A stretch of DNA of 64,000 nucleotides, from positions 13,406,036-13,470,035 of the forward strand of contig JAQNBH010000015.1 in NCBI GenBank assembly GCA_028752905.1, given 5' to 3'. How positions within the stretch are numbered: position 1 is the stretch's first letter; each line of letters starts with the position of its first letter. The notes under the pieces were generated by a model. The model had not been told where the DNA came from and ran no database searches. It saw only the letters and a list, made by a program, of their open reading frames with translations. A program made the translations under genes and the position numbers. Source of the DNA: Cladorhizidae sp. MBARI D1340-BT2 (lineage: Eukaryota > Porifera > Demospongiae > Poecilosclerida > Cladorhizidae). Positions 1 to 11,847 of the stretch are shown one piece after another.

Positions 1-745
1 CCTAAGTATCAGGGCCAGTTACTTAGTGATTATCAGATTGAGGATGCCAAAGCTTGGCTGAAGACGAAAAGCCAAGCATTCCTCAGCACAGCCATCTCTT
101 TTGAGGCTCAGGAGGCCCCATTCCCTTCATCCTACTTTGAGCCTGGTGCCACTGAAACCCCACCTCTCACTTAGTGGAAAGGTGTAGACAAGAGGTGTGC
201 CCTGCCCCTTGGATTCATGCAACTTATGAAGCAACTCCACACTGCAGTTGCATCTTCCAGCTCCATAGAACATATATTTAGCTCCTATGGATTATCCACA
301 ACAAACTCTGCAACCGCCTGGGAAATGAGAAAGCCCAGAAACTCGTCTTCTGCCACAGGCTCCTGCGAGGACCTCAGGAGATTGACTATTAAATCTGTTT
401 AACTTGCATATCAATTGGACTTTAATCCCATGAATCTTGTTTAAATATTTAAATAAATCAAAATATATATATACTCTAGTAGACAACCTTGTCACTTGGT
501 AAATAAATGCTGAGTGAAACACAGCTCCTGTTTTTGTCTAGTTCTTTACAGTTGCCATTTATTGAATGTCTTACTTCCTGATTACAGAGTTAATTTCTTA
601 TAATATCTTTACAGTTTATAATAAATCTATTGTGTCTATTATTTTATCCTGGGTTATATCCATGTTTGAGTAATACCTGGGGGTAAATGGTATTTAACCC
701 AACCCGGGTTAAACACGGGTTACACCCAAGCCCTGGTAAAACCTG
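1..745 (+). pseudogene. 3' end of a broken hAT transposon (copy A)
   Basis: This is the C-terminal part of the hAT transposase described at 37,010-39,284, cut by the window start. Bases 1-174 continue the reading frame that ends at a TAG near 172. The dimerisation region follows from about 217, with the residues SSSSIEHIFSSYG. Near 290 the family-like continuation NRLGNEKAQKLVF lies in another frame, so the region is frameshifted. The right terminal sequence, rich in ACCCGGGTTAAAC-like repeats, ends near 745 with GGTAAAACCTG. That is the inverse of CAGGTTTTACC at the left end of the full copy. It is not expected to encode an active transposase. Confidence 0.85.
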
Positions 746-759
746 CGAACTCTGCCATC

Positions 760-1440
760 AGCCCTCCACTAGCCTTAGAATACGCCTAGCCCTGCAGTAG
801 CCTTACAACAAGACTAGCCCTACTAGGAGGACGCCTAGCCCTACAGTAGCCTTACAATAAGCCTAGCCCTACTAGGAGGACGCCTAGCCCTACAGTAGCG
901 TTACAATAAGCCTAGCCCTACTAGGAGGACGCCTAGCCCTACAGTAGCGTTACAATAAGCCTAGCCCTACTAGGAGGACACCTAGCCCTGCAGTAGCCTT
1001 AGAGTAAGCCTAGCCCTACTAGCCTTAGAATACATCTAGCTCTACCACCACTAGCCTTACTAGCCTTAGAATAGGCCTAGCCCTACCACTAGCCTTAGAA
1101 TACGCCTAGCCCTACCACTAGCCTTAGAATACGCCTAGCCCTACCACTAGCCTTAGAATACGCCTAGCCCTACACTAGCCTTAGAATACGCCTAGCCCTA
1201 CCACTAGCCTTAGAATACGCCTAGCCCTACACTAGCCTTAAAATATGCCTAGCCCTGACCACTGGCATACCTCTAGCCCTACTAACTTGACCTAGAATAC
1301 CTTAATGCCTACCACTAGAATACCACTAACCATAATCCAAGAATATCCCTGGCCCTAGAATACCCCAAATACCATTAGCTCTAGAAACCTCTAGCCCTAG
1401 AATACCCTTAGCACCACTAGCCCTAACTACAATGCTGTCA
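760..1440. repeat. CTAGCCCT minisatellite (copy A)
   Basis: Two interleaved unit types are seen. One is about 49 bp with CCTAGCCCTACAGTAGC and ACTAGGAGGAC. The other is about 29-31 bp with TAGAATACGCCTAGCCCT. It decays into degenerate units up to 1,440. It has one more 49-bp unit than the other copy at 39,299-39,930. Read on the opposite strand the core becomes AGGGCTAGGCGTATTC, which links it to the arrays at 2,235 and 22,735. Confidence 0.9.
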
Positions 1441-1665
1441 GTTACATACTTACAAGCAACCAAGCAACAACTAGCTGACCTGGACCAATGAATTGGCGAT
1501 AAATATACACTCTGGAGTCACTGCAGCTCAGCTATTACTTACAATGTAGCTCAATTGAGAATTGCATCACAACAGAACCACAATTTATGCAACATAGTTA
1601 CAATGTAACATAGCTTAACTAAATCAAACACAAATCAACTAGTGTAACAAAGCATTAACTACAAC

Positions 1666-1832
1666 TCTCAATGAACTCTCAGTTGACATAACATTACAAT
1701 ATAATCAACTTGAAATTGTATTCTCTCAACAGTTCGACTAGATGCTCTAGCCTTCATCAGGAGAATAATGATGAAGGCTAGAGCATCTAGTCGAAACGTC
1801 GAGAGAATACAAATTTTTTTCAAGTTGATTAA
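1666..1832. mobile_element. Fold-back miniature element (copy A)
   Basis: The core is a perfect inverted repeat with 27-bp arms at 1,733-1,759 and 1,769-1,795 and a 9-nt loop. The pairing continues imperfectly out to about 1,703 and 1,830 (AATCAACTTGAA against TTCAAGTTGATT). The left shoulder contains TCTCAATGAACTCTC. Related shoulders or hairpins occur near 19,966, 20,750, 21,602 and 29,386, so it is a small non-autonomous repeat family. No coding capacity is seen. Confidence 0.8.
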
Positions 1833-2234
1833 CTACAATCATTGGAACATTGGTAATTAATGCAACGTAAAAGTGCAACACAATGTAACACGACATTAGC
1901 TGCAATGTAACACACAGTAACACCACATAACTACAAGGCATTCCCAGTGAAACACAACATAACATACACAAGTTTAGATCAGCTTGCCAGATACCTACTA
2001 GACCATACATTTCTTTCCCATGCACATATCCAGTACTGCTGCCACAACATTTCCTAGATGATCATGGAAACACACAGAGATGTTAGGGATATTTGACCAG
2101 AGACAGATTTGTGGCATTCTATGTGAAGGCTGCATCTATGTTCTGCTTGTAAGGTATTTGAGGACTGTGTTGGTCACTTAGGCAGTTCCGAGTTCTTCAG
2201 GTTGTCCCTAGAGAGGATGACGGACTATATACAT
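1833..2234. other. Unassigned sequence (copy A)
   Basis: AT-rich single-copy-looking sequence with many TGTAACA/CAACACAA words. No exon with convincing splice sites, no RNA gene and no transposase motif was recognised. Confidence 0.5.
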
Positions 2235-2690
2235 GTAGCATGGATCCTGGGTAAGGTTAGGGGTGTTCTGGGGTTAGGGGTTTTCCAAGGCTGGTGGAAG
2301 GTTATTCAGGGCTAGGGGGAAGGGATATTCAGGTGCTAGGGGTGTTCCCAGGCTAGGGGTGTTCCAGGGCTAGGGTGTTCCCAGGCTAGGGGTGTTCCAG
2401 GGCTAGGGGTGTTCCAGGGCTAGGGTGTTCCAGGGATATTCCTAAGGGTATCCCAAGGCCTGGGGCAGGGCTAAGGTCAGGGCTAAGGCTAGGAGTGCTC
2501 TAGGACTAGGAACAGGGTTAAGGTTAGGGCACTAGAGTATTCCAGGGGTTGGGCATGGGAATATACTAGGGCTTGGGCTAAGGGTATGGGTATTCTAGGG
2601 CAGGGATAAAGCTGTGTTCTAGGGATAGGCTTAGGGTAGTCAATAGTCAGAAGTATTCTAGGGTTCAAGGGATAGGGTTAGGGTCATATC
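2235..2690. repeat. G-rich GGGCTAGGGGTGTTCC minisatellite (copy A)
   Basis: Degenerate tandem units of about 17-35 bp centred on GGGCTAGGGGTGTTCC, decaying to variants with GGGTATTCTAGGG. The plus strand carries many runs of three or more G, so G-quadruplex formation is possible. The same core recurs at 22,735-23,585 and, inverted, at 760-1,440. Confidence 0.85.
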
Positions 2691-3257
2691 AGGAGAATCC
2701 CAAGTATCCCGCTGTGGCAGTTACTGCACACACTCTCTTCTCTCCATGGCCAAGATGCCCTATTGGTAAGTTCTCCATTCATTATATGGCGCTGGTAAAA
2801 ATGCTCGAAGTTACACCCCTGCACAAACTCTCCCAAAACAGTGACCGCTGAATGCCGACAAGAACATGGGACGGTATATTAACAGCTCCTATAAAGTGCC
2901 CTCTAGTAAGCACTACCACAAACCCAACCAGAGCTCTCTGCCAAGTCTAAAGTCAAGGACAAGTGAGACGACTAGAGAAGTTTATGCGAGGGCTGTACCT
3001 GTGTTCTGCTTGCAAGGCGTTTGAACTCTGTGTTCGTCACCTAGGCATTTCACAGTTTCGTAGTCACACCATTTGTGGTCATTTTATCTCAAAGGCAGTG
3101 TTGAGGATGTTCCCAGGACAACAAGGAAACACAACTTCAGCCACTTTCTCAGGTCTGACTGACCGCATTTACATTCCACTAGTTTCTTGAGTGGTATCCT
3201 GGCAACTGTTGTGAAATTGATCAGTTTTCCAATTAGTATTTCAATGGTGGCACATAA
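2691..3257. other. Unassigned sequence (copy A)
   Basis: It includes a 75-codon open frame at 2,963-3,190 (start MRRLEKFMRG) that is identical in copy B at 41,453-41,680. Nearby, bases 2,094-2,190 are a diverged partial repeat of 2,963-3,050 (shared words around GAAGGCTGCATCTATGTTCTGCTTG). I recognise no protein family and see no splice context, so it is left unassigned. Confidence 0.4.
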
Positions 3258-3532
<275 letters not shown>

Positions 3533-3677
3533 TTAAAAAAGCCAGATGAGTTTGAAAGGAGGGAAAATTCGAAATGAAGATGTCCTGAACCAATTGACCA
3601 CCATGAACGGTTTGTTTCTAGTTTTAATTATATATATATATATAGCTATAACTTAATAAACATCTCGAACTGTTCAT

Positions 3678-4894
3678 AATGCAATTACAATAAGCTGCAG
3701 TTAGGTGTAAGCATCTGCTCAGTTGAAGTAAGCAAACAAAAAGCTACGCAGCGCTATGTCACTATATGTCCACAACAAAACTCACAGCAGAGAAATCCAT
3801 CCAGGAGTGCCTTCTTACTCAAGAGCAAAGGAATTCAGAGTGGTTTATGGTAAGCACGGGTACTAGTGCAGCTTTCCACCAAAGAAGAACTTCCAGAAAC
3901 AGTACCAAAAGCCAGGAAGAGATGATTGTCCATGAAGGCAGTTGCGATCGTCAGCAAAAAAATAAATAATATTAATAAAATTAAAAAAACTTCTTTAATT
4001 TTCTCGCTCACCCGTCCAACTGGAACTAAAGTTTTATAACTAGCAATAGAGCAGTCCATTGGCATGTGCATACGAAGCATCGGCACATACCCTCCCCCAC
4101 CCCTGACAATGTCCGAGTTTGCGCACATACAGCGCTTATGGCGGTAAAGAGCTTATAAATGCACAAACTTGGTTTTTGTTACAAAATGATATAAAATGAA
4201 CTATATATACATGCTGAACTCTGAACCTTTTTTAACCTGCACATGCCCAGTTACACTGAATCAACCCCCCAAAAACAGCCAGAAAATGGTTCTAAGAAAA
4301 AATGGCAGAATTGGAACACTTAGAACCATTTTGACTTGGACCATTTTCAAGCTGATCCCACACCAGTTTCTGGAAGCCCTTCTGCTGATGCACAGGCATC
4401 TACACAAGCCTACCGGGAACCACACCTACACAAGCCTACCGGGAACCACACCTACACAAGCCTACCGGGAACCACACCTACACAAGCCTACCGGGAACCA
4501 CACCTACACAAGCCTACCGGTAACCACACCTACACAAGCCTATCGGGAACCACACCTACACAAGCCTACCGGGAACCACACCTAGACAAACCTACCAGGA
4601 ACCACGCCTAGACAAACCTACCGGGAACCACACCTACACAAGCCTACCGGGAACCACACCTACACAAGCCTACCGGGAACCACACCTACACAAGCCTACC
4701 AGGAACCACACCTACACAAGCCTACCAGGAACCACACCTACACAAACCTACCGGGAACCATACTGAATCCCTTCTCTCTTCGATTACGGAGGATCTCCTG
4801 AGTTTCCTTTGAGCAAGTTTTGTCTTAGCGTAGGCCCACTGTACCTAAACGGAGCTGATTCGCATACCGAACTGCAGCTTATCGTATTTTCATT
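3678..4894. mobile_element. TIR element enclosing a 26-bp minisatellite (copy A)
   Basis: The left end (3,678-3,726) and right end (4,851-4,894) are imperfect inverted repeats of about 44 bp sharing GATAAGCTGCAGTT-like cores. The left internal part matches dispersed copies at 28,525-28,985 and 29,570-29,800. A weak open frame (about 3,766-3,960) encodes residues such as IQECLLTQEQRNSEW, conserved in the copies but with no family I recognise. The interior right half is a 26-bp tandem array. No transposase is seen, so it looks non-autonomous. Confidence 0.65.
4399..4765. repeat. 26-bp minisatellite (copy A)
   Basis: About 14 units with core AAGCCTACCGGGAACCAC. Copy B has about 13 units, a difference of exactly 26 bp. 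It lies wholly inside the TIR element, so the array and the element probably move together. Threonine/proline-rich frames across it are artefacts of the array. Confidence 0.95.
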
Positions 4895-5662
4895 TAGTGC
4901 GTCTAAAACCAGTCATTCCTGGAAAATAAGTTGCAATGTTAAAAAAAAGATGCATCTATACTCCAGGGTCAAAAGGCTACTCAAGTATACTCTAAAAAGA
5001 AAGGTGACTATAGCTTTGCCATAGCAATGGCTGCCTTATCAGAGGCATTAGATCAGCGATTACCATATCAGATGGCCATTTCATAAGCCACCAGCGTGCC
5101 TCGTGTTGTGGTGACATTGTGTGCATAATGGAAAGTGCCGTGCACGGCTTCCCGTATGACCACACCTTCAGATGAAACACTTTTAAGCCACTTACAATAT
5201 GATGTCACTGCACACGTATATATATAATTAATATATATATATATATATATATGCACAGGCAGTATGATCCACTTGGTTTTCATACATAGTCCCCTAGGGA
5301 AGGGATTATTGCAGATTATTTGGGGCCAGATATTTCATGTCTTCACAACAAGAGGAGGACAGGCAGATGGAGGTGCATGCAAGGATGTTGACAATGTGAG
5401 GGGCGCAGGAGGGAATGTATGTCCCTGATTGTGATTAGGTGAGGGGGTGAGGGGACTGTTTACCCCCGATTGTGATTAGTGGAGGGAACAGTGGAGGGAA
5501 CACATTGAGACCGAAGGGTGTTCGGATAACTGAGCTTCAGTGTGGATAGTCTTCAGCTTGGCCTAGCTCTTCATAAAATCATGAATATAGTCCACTTTCC
5601 AACATTGCATCCACCACCACTCGAGCTCAACTTCTCCCACTCCTCACTGTATGACAGATCCT
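4895..5662. other. Unassigned sequence (copy A)
   Basis: It contains a (TA)n tract near 5,215-5,252. The rest is unique-looking sequence, partly G-rich around 5,390-5,510 with short GATTGTGATTAG duplications. No gene is recognised. Confidence 0.5.
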
Positions 5663-6877
5663 GAGCCTATTAAGGACAGCTCTCTATGGATCTAGCCATG
5701 CTCTCTGAGCCAACTCTCTATGGATCTAGCCATGCTCTCTGAGCCTATTAAGGACAGCTCTCTATAGGTCTAGCCATGCTCTCTGAGCCTATTAAGGACA
5801 GCTCTCTATGGGTCTAGCAATGCTCTCTGAGCCTATTAAGGACAGCTCTCTATGGATATAGCCATGCTCTCTGAGCCTATTAAGGACAGCTCTCTATGGG
5901 TCTAGCCATGCTCTCTGAGCCTATTAAGGACAGCTCTCTATGGATCTAGCCATGCTCTCTGAGCCTATTAAGGACAGCTCTCTATAGGTCTAGCCGTGCT
6001 CTCTGAGCCTATTAAGGACAGCTCTCTATGGGTCTAGCCATGCTCTCTGAGCCTATTAAGGACAACTCTCTATGGATCTAGCCATGCCTATTAAGGACAG
6101 CTCTCTATAGGTCTAGCCATGCTCTCTGAGCCTATTAAGGACAGCTCTCTATGGGTCTAGCAATGCTCTCTGAGCCTATTAAGGACAGCTCTCTATGGAT
6201 CTAGCCATGCTCTCTGAGCCTATTAAGGACAGCTCTCTATGGGTCTAGCCATGCTCTCTGAGCCTATTAAGGACAGCTCTCTATGGATCTAGCCATGCTC
6301 TCTGAGCCTATTAAGGACAGCTCTCTATAGGTCTAGCCGTGCTCTCTGAGCCTATTAAGGACAGCTCTCTATGGGTCTAGCCATGCTCTCTGAGCCTATT
6401 AAGGACAGCTCTCTATAGGTCTAGCCATGCTCTCTGAGCCTATTAAGGACAGCTCTCTATGGGTCTAGGCATGCTCTCTGAGCCTATTAAGGACAGCTCT
6501 CTATAGGTCTAGGCATGCTCTCTGAGCCTATTAAGGACAGCTCTCTATGGGTCTAGCCATGCTCTCTGAGCCTATTAAGGACAGCTCTCTATGGGTCTAG
6601 CCGTGCTCTCTGAGCCTATTAAGGACAACTCTCTATGGGTCTAGCCATGCTCTCTGAGCCTATTAAGGACAGCTCTCTATGGGTCTAGCCGTGCTCTCTG
6701 AGCCTATTAAGGACAGCTCTCTATGGGTCTAGCCATGCTCTCTGAGCCTATTAAGGACAGCTCTCTATGGGTCTAGGCATGCTCTCTGAGCCTATTAAGG
6801 ACAGCTCTCTATGGGTCTAGGCATGCTCTCTGAGCCTATTAAGGACAGCTCTCGATGGGTCTAGCCGTGCTCTCTGC
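5663..6877. repeat. 44-bp minisatellite (copy A)
   Basis: About 28 units of 44 bp with core GAGCCTATTAAGGACAGC followed by a TCTAGCCATGCTCTCT-like half. Variant sites alternate (GGGTCTAG/GGATCTAG/AGGTCTAG; GCCATG/GGCATG/GCCGTG). Copy B has about 16 units (43,993-44,696). Confidence 0.97.
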
Positions 6878-7867
6878 TTTGACACGGAGCGAGAAGCACC
6901 AAAAGAAACTGCTGGATGAGGTTCCACATTAGGAGAGCGGTAAACATTTGTTGTGTGCATGGAATTTTTTCAGAGAAATGAAAAAAGTAAGACACTGAAT
7001 GGCAGCTCGCACTTCCATGGGCAGAACTTCTCGTAGCATTGAGTTGACTGGTATGGTATGTTTTGGATAAGTGACCTGTTACTGTATATGGGGGGGGGGG
7101 GGGGGGGCATTCTTAGTGCAGGAAGGAGGTGGAGTTACCCCCGACACTTATACAGGGATGGGAGAGAGAGAGTGAGGCATTCCAGAGTTTGATTAGTAGA
7201 GGGAGGGTGGCAGGACAAAGCTATTATTAGAGGGAAGAAGGGAGGAAGTGGGGAGGGTTCCAGAAGTTCCTCCTGAGTAATTAGTCCACACCAGTGACCC
7301 ACCTGAGTCTAATTATGTATCCTCAACTAATCCCCCTCCCTCCCCCCCCCCCCTCCCTTGCTGAGTATGCATAATTAGTCCACAGCAGTTACCCACCCAG
7401 TAAACAAAGGCAGTAGTAAGGTCAAGCAAATTCAAAACACTTCTCAGGGTTTACCCTAATATACATACCATTGAATACCCTTAATGTAGTCACCACCCCA
7501 CAAAGACTAACTGTGTTTCCTAGAAATATGCAATACACTTTGATAATATACAAGCACACATAACCTCAGTGAATTTTGACCATGACAACAGCACTTTGTA
7601 CAGAAAATGTAAAATGTTCATACAATATACCCCAATGTAGCCATGATCAACAAGAGGAGCATACACACAGGTAAGAGTAACCTCAAGATGTTGCAGTAGG
7701 AACTATTATCACGAACAAAACTTAGGGTAAGGCTCTAGGCATCTGTCCACAGTCCTAGTCTTAGTCCAGGTACCTAGCCAGTGGCCCTAGCCCTAATAAC
7801 AGCTTACTCTAGTCCTGAGACCAGCTTTATCTTTATCCTGACAGCCAGGTTTATGCTAGTTCTACAC
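6878..7867. other. Unassigned sequence with a poly-G run (copy A)
   Basis: It contains a G run near 7,090-7,107 and a C run near 7,343-7,352; both are shorter or missing in copy B. The segment 7,725-7,867 holds scattered CTAGTCCT/CTAGCCCT words leading into the 24-bp array. No coding exon is recognised. Confidence 0.5.
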
Positions 7868-10800
7868 ACCAGCTTTACTCTAGCACTAAACACAAGCTTT
7901 ACCCTAGCACTAAACACCAGCTTTACTCTAGCACTAAACACCAGCTTTACTCTAGCACTAAACACCAGCTTTACTCTAGCACTAAACACAAGCTTTACTC
8001 TAGCACTAAACACCAGCTTTACTCTAGCACTAAACACCAGCTTTACCCTAGCACTAAACACCAGCTTTACTCTAGCACTAAACACAAGCTTTACTCTAGC
8101 ACTAAACACCAGCTTTACTCTAGCACTAAACACCAGCTTTACTCTAGCACTAAACACCAGCTTTACTCTAGCACTAAACACCAGCTTTACTCTAGCACTA
8201 AACACCAGCTTTACTCTAGCACTAAACACCAGCTTTACTCTAGCACTAAACACCAGCTTTACCCTAGCACTAAACACCAGCTTTACTCTAGCACTAAACA
8301 CCAGCTTTACTCTAGCACTAAACACCAGCTTTACTCTAGCACTAAACACCAGCTTTACTCTATCACTAAACACCCAGCTTTACCCTAGCACTAAACACCA
8401 GCTTTACTCTAGCACTAAACACCAGCTTTACTCTAGCACTAAACACTAGCTTTACTCTAGCACTAAACACCAGCTTTACTCTAGCACTAAACACAAGCTT
8501 TACTCTAGCACTAAACACCAGCTTTACCCTAGCACTAAACACCAGCTTTACTCTAGCACTAAACACCAGCTTTACTCTATCACTAAACACCCAGCTTTAC
8601 TCTAGCACTAAACACCAGCTTTACTCTAGCATTAAACACCAGCTTTACTCTAGCACTAAACACCAGCTTTACTCTAGCACTAAACACCAGCTTTACTCTA
8701 GCACTAAACACCAGCTTTACTCTAGCACTAAACACCAGCTTTACTCTAGCACTAAACACCAGCTTTACTCTAGCACTAAACACCCAGCTTTACTCTAGCA
8801 CTAAACACTAGCTTTACTCTAGCACTAAACACCAGCTTTACTCTAGCACTAAACACCAGCTTTACTCTAGCACTAAACACTAGCTTTACTCTAGCACTAA
8901 ACACCAGCTTTACTCTAGCACTAAACACTAGCTTTACTCTAGCACTAAACACCAGCTTTACTCTAGCACTAAACACAAGCTTTACCCTAGCACTAAACAC
9001 CAGCTTTACCCTAGCACTAAACACCAGCTTTACCCTAGCACTAAACACCAGCTTTACCCTAGCACTAAACACCAGCTTTACCCTAGCACTAAACACCAGC
9101 TTTACTCTAGCACTAAACACCAGCTTTACTCTAGCACTAAACACCAGCTTTACTCTATCACTAAACACCAGCTTTACTCTAGCACTAAACACAAGCTTTA
9201 CTCTAGCACTAAACACCAGCTTTACTCTAGCACTAAACACCAGCTTTACTCTAGCACTAAACACTAGCTTTACTCTAGCACTAAACACCAGCTTTACTCT
9301 AGCACTAAACACCAGCTTTACTCTAGCACTAAACACCAGCTTTACTCTAGCACTAAACACCAGCTTTACTCTAGCACTAAACACCAGCTTTACTCTAGCA
9401 CTAAACACCAGCTTTACCCTAGCACTAAACACCAGCTTTACTCTAGTACTAAACACCAGCTTTACTCTAGCACTAAACACCAGCTTTACCCTAGCACTAA
9501 ACACCAGCTTTACTCTATCACTAAACACCAGCTTTACTCTAGCACTAAACACCAGCTTTACTCTAGCACTAAACACCAGCTTTACTCTAGCACTAAACAC
9601 CAGCTTTACTCTAGCACTAAACACCAGCTTTACTCTAGCACTAAACACCAGCTTTACTCTAGCACTAAACACCAGCTTTACTCTAGCACTAAACACCAGC
9701 TTTACTCTAGCACTAAACACCAGCTTTACTCTAGCACTAAACACCAGCTTTACTCTAGCACTAAACACCAGCTTTACTCTAGCACTAAACACTAGCTTTA
9801 CTCTAGCACTAAACACCAGCTTTACTCTAGCACTAAACATCAGCTTTACTCTAGCACTAAACACCAGCTTTACTCTAGCACTAAACACCAGCTTTACTCT
9901 AGCACTAAACACAAGCTTTACTCTAGCACTAAACACCAGCTTTACTCTAGCACTAAACACCAGCTTTACTCTAGCACTAAACACAAGCTTTACTCTAGCA
10001 CTAAACACAAGCTTTACTCTAGCACTAAACACCAGCTTTACTCTAGCACTAAACACCAGCTTTACTCTAGCACTAAACACAAGCTTTACTCTAGTACTAA
10101 ACACCAGCTTTACTCTAGCACTAAACACCAGCTTTACTCTAGCACTAAACACCAGCTTTACTCTAGCACTAAACACTAGCTTTACTCTAGCACTAAACAC
10201 CAGCTTTACTCTAGCACTAAACACCAGCTTTACTCTAGTACTAAACACCAGCTTTACCCTAGCACTAAACACCAGCTTTACTCTAGCACTAAACACCAGC
10301 TTTACTCTAGCACTAAACACAAGCTTTACTCTAGCACTAAACACAAGCTTTACTCTAGCACTAAACACCAGCTTTACTCTAGCACTAAACACCAGCTTTA
10401 CTCTAGTACTAAACACCCAGCTTTACTCTAGCACTAAACACAAGCTTTACTCTAGCACTAAACACCAGCTTTACTCTAGCACTAAACACCAGCTTTACTC
10501 TAGCACTAAACACAAGCTTTACTCTAGCACTAAACACCAGCTTTACTCTAGCACTAAACACCAGCTTTACTCTAGCACTAAACATCAGCTTTACTCTAGC
10601 ACTAAACACCAGCTTTACTCTAGCACTAAACACAAGCTTTACTCTATCACTAAACACCCAGCTTTACTCTAGCACTAAACACCAGCTTTACTCTAGCACT
10701 AAACACTAGCTTTACTCTAGCACTAAACACTAGCTTTACTCTAGCACTAAACACAAGCTTTACTCTAGCACTAAACACCAGCTTTACTCTAGCACTAAAC

Positions 10801-11175
10801 ACCAGCTTTACTCTAGCACTAAACACCAGCTTTACTCTAGCACTAAACACCAGCTTTACTCTAGCACTAAACACCAGCTTTACTCTAGCACTAAACACCA
10901 GCTTTACTCTAGCACTAAACACCAGCTTTACTCTAGCACTAAACACTAGCTTTACTCTAGCACTAAACACCAGCTTTACTCTAGCACTAAACACAAGCTT
11001 TACTCTAGCACTAAACACCAGCTTTACTCTAGCACTAAACACCAGCTTTACTCTAGCACTAAACACCAGCTTTACTCTAGCACTAAACACAAGCTTTACC
11101 CTAGCACTAAACACCAGCTTTACCCTAGCACTAAACACCAGCTTTACTCTAGCACTAAACACCAGCTTTACCCTA
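7868..11175. repeat. 24-bp minisatellite (copy A)
   Basis: About 138 units with core CTCTAGCACTAAACACC and common variants CCC/CTC, CACAAG/CACCAG/CACTAG, GTAC and TATCAC. Because 24 is a multiple of three, several frames stay open on both strands: plus-strand repeats of FTLALNTS and minus-strand repeats of VKLVFSAR. Five 25-bp units carrying an extra C (near 8,371, 8,590, 8,783, 10,417 and 10,658) break those frames. I read it as a non-coding tandem array in or beside a PKC intron. Confidence 0.97.
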
Positions 11176-11359
11176 TCCCCAGCTCTCCCCTAGCCCCAAC
11201 TCATCTTTACATAACTCCTTCCTTTACCCTAGTCCCAACTCATCTTTACATAACTCCTTCCTTTACCCTAGTCCTCAGCCTAACCCAAATCTTTTCGCAC
11301 TGACCCTGCCCTTAGCTTGCCGCAACAAGAACAACTCTGAAAATGACCAGATGACTCAC

Positions 11360-11460
11360 GCTAAAGCTGTAAGGGTCGCCAAGATCCTCTTCTCGTTTGG
11401 CCCCCGGACACTCTGTCAGAACTGACTGGTGGCAACGCTTGTGCACCACCTGGGAACACA
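11360..11460 (-). CDS. Second copy of the PKC C1A exon (copy A)
   Basis: It is identical in layout to 49,913-50,013. The acceptor is ...TTACAG before 11,460 and the donor is GTGAGT below 11,360. It encodes the second half of a C1 domain: C-x4-H-x2-C-x7-C in CSQVVHKRCHQSVLTEC, then AKREEDLGDPYSFS. It lies 10.6 kb downstream of the PKC stop codon at 22,107, so it cannot belong to that transcript in the order shown. It would belong to another PKC copy whose later exons lie left of base 1, or it is an assembly duplicate. Confidence 0.85.
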
Positions 11461-11847
11461 CTGTAAGAACACAGGATAAAAAGTTGATAGTCACTGTAAG
11501 CCTGTATGCTACAAGACTGAAGCATCATGCACAGCAGTATAGTACATACTCTGATCCAATTAAAACAACAACAACACATCAACCACACTAAACCAAAACA
11601 TGTTTAGTAAACACAACACAGCCCAGAGAGTATATATCGTTAGACAGCACGTGCACTATCAATTGCTATATTTATGCATGCAGTACGGGACATGCATGTA
11701 ATACAGTAGATCACCGGATCTTGATCAAGTGACGATAGCTACTGCTCGTGTGACTATTCGTCGCCTACTAAGAGTTTGCACTTCCTTCGAGGTCAGCCTT
11801 GCACTTTGCGTGGGGATCACCAAAATACTTTCCTCGTCTTCTTTTTG
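11461..11847. other. Unassigned intron-like sequence (copy A)
   Basis: Unique-looking sequence matching 50,014-50,400 with a few substitutions. No coding exon or repeat is recognised. Confidence 0.5.

Noticed and set aside
5663..6877. Possible CRISPR-like array (regular 44-bp repeats)
   Set aside because: The full unit repeats without unique spacers and the context is eukaryotic, so it is a minisatellite.
7781..11162. Long open frames of octapeptide repeats across the 24-bp array of copy A
   Set aside because: Every frame is a direct read of the 24-bp unit, both strands are equally open and 25-bp units break the frames. No start context, domain or splice evidence supports coding.
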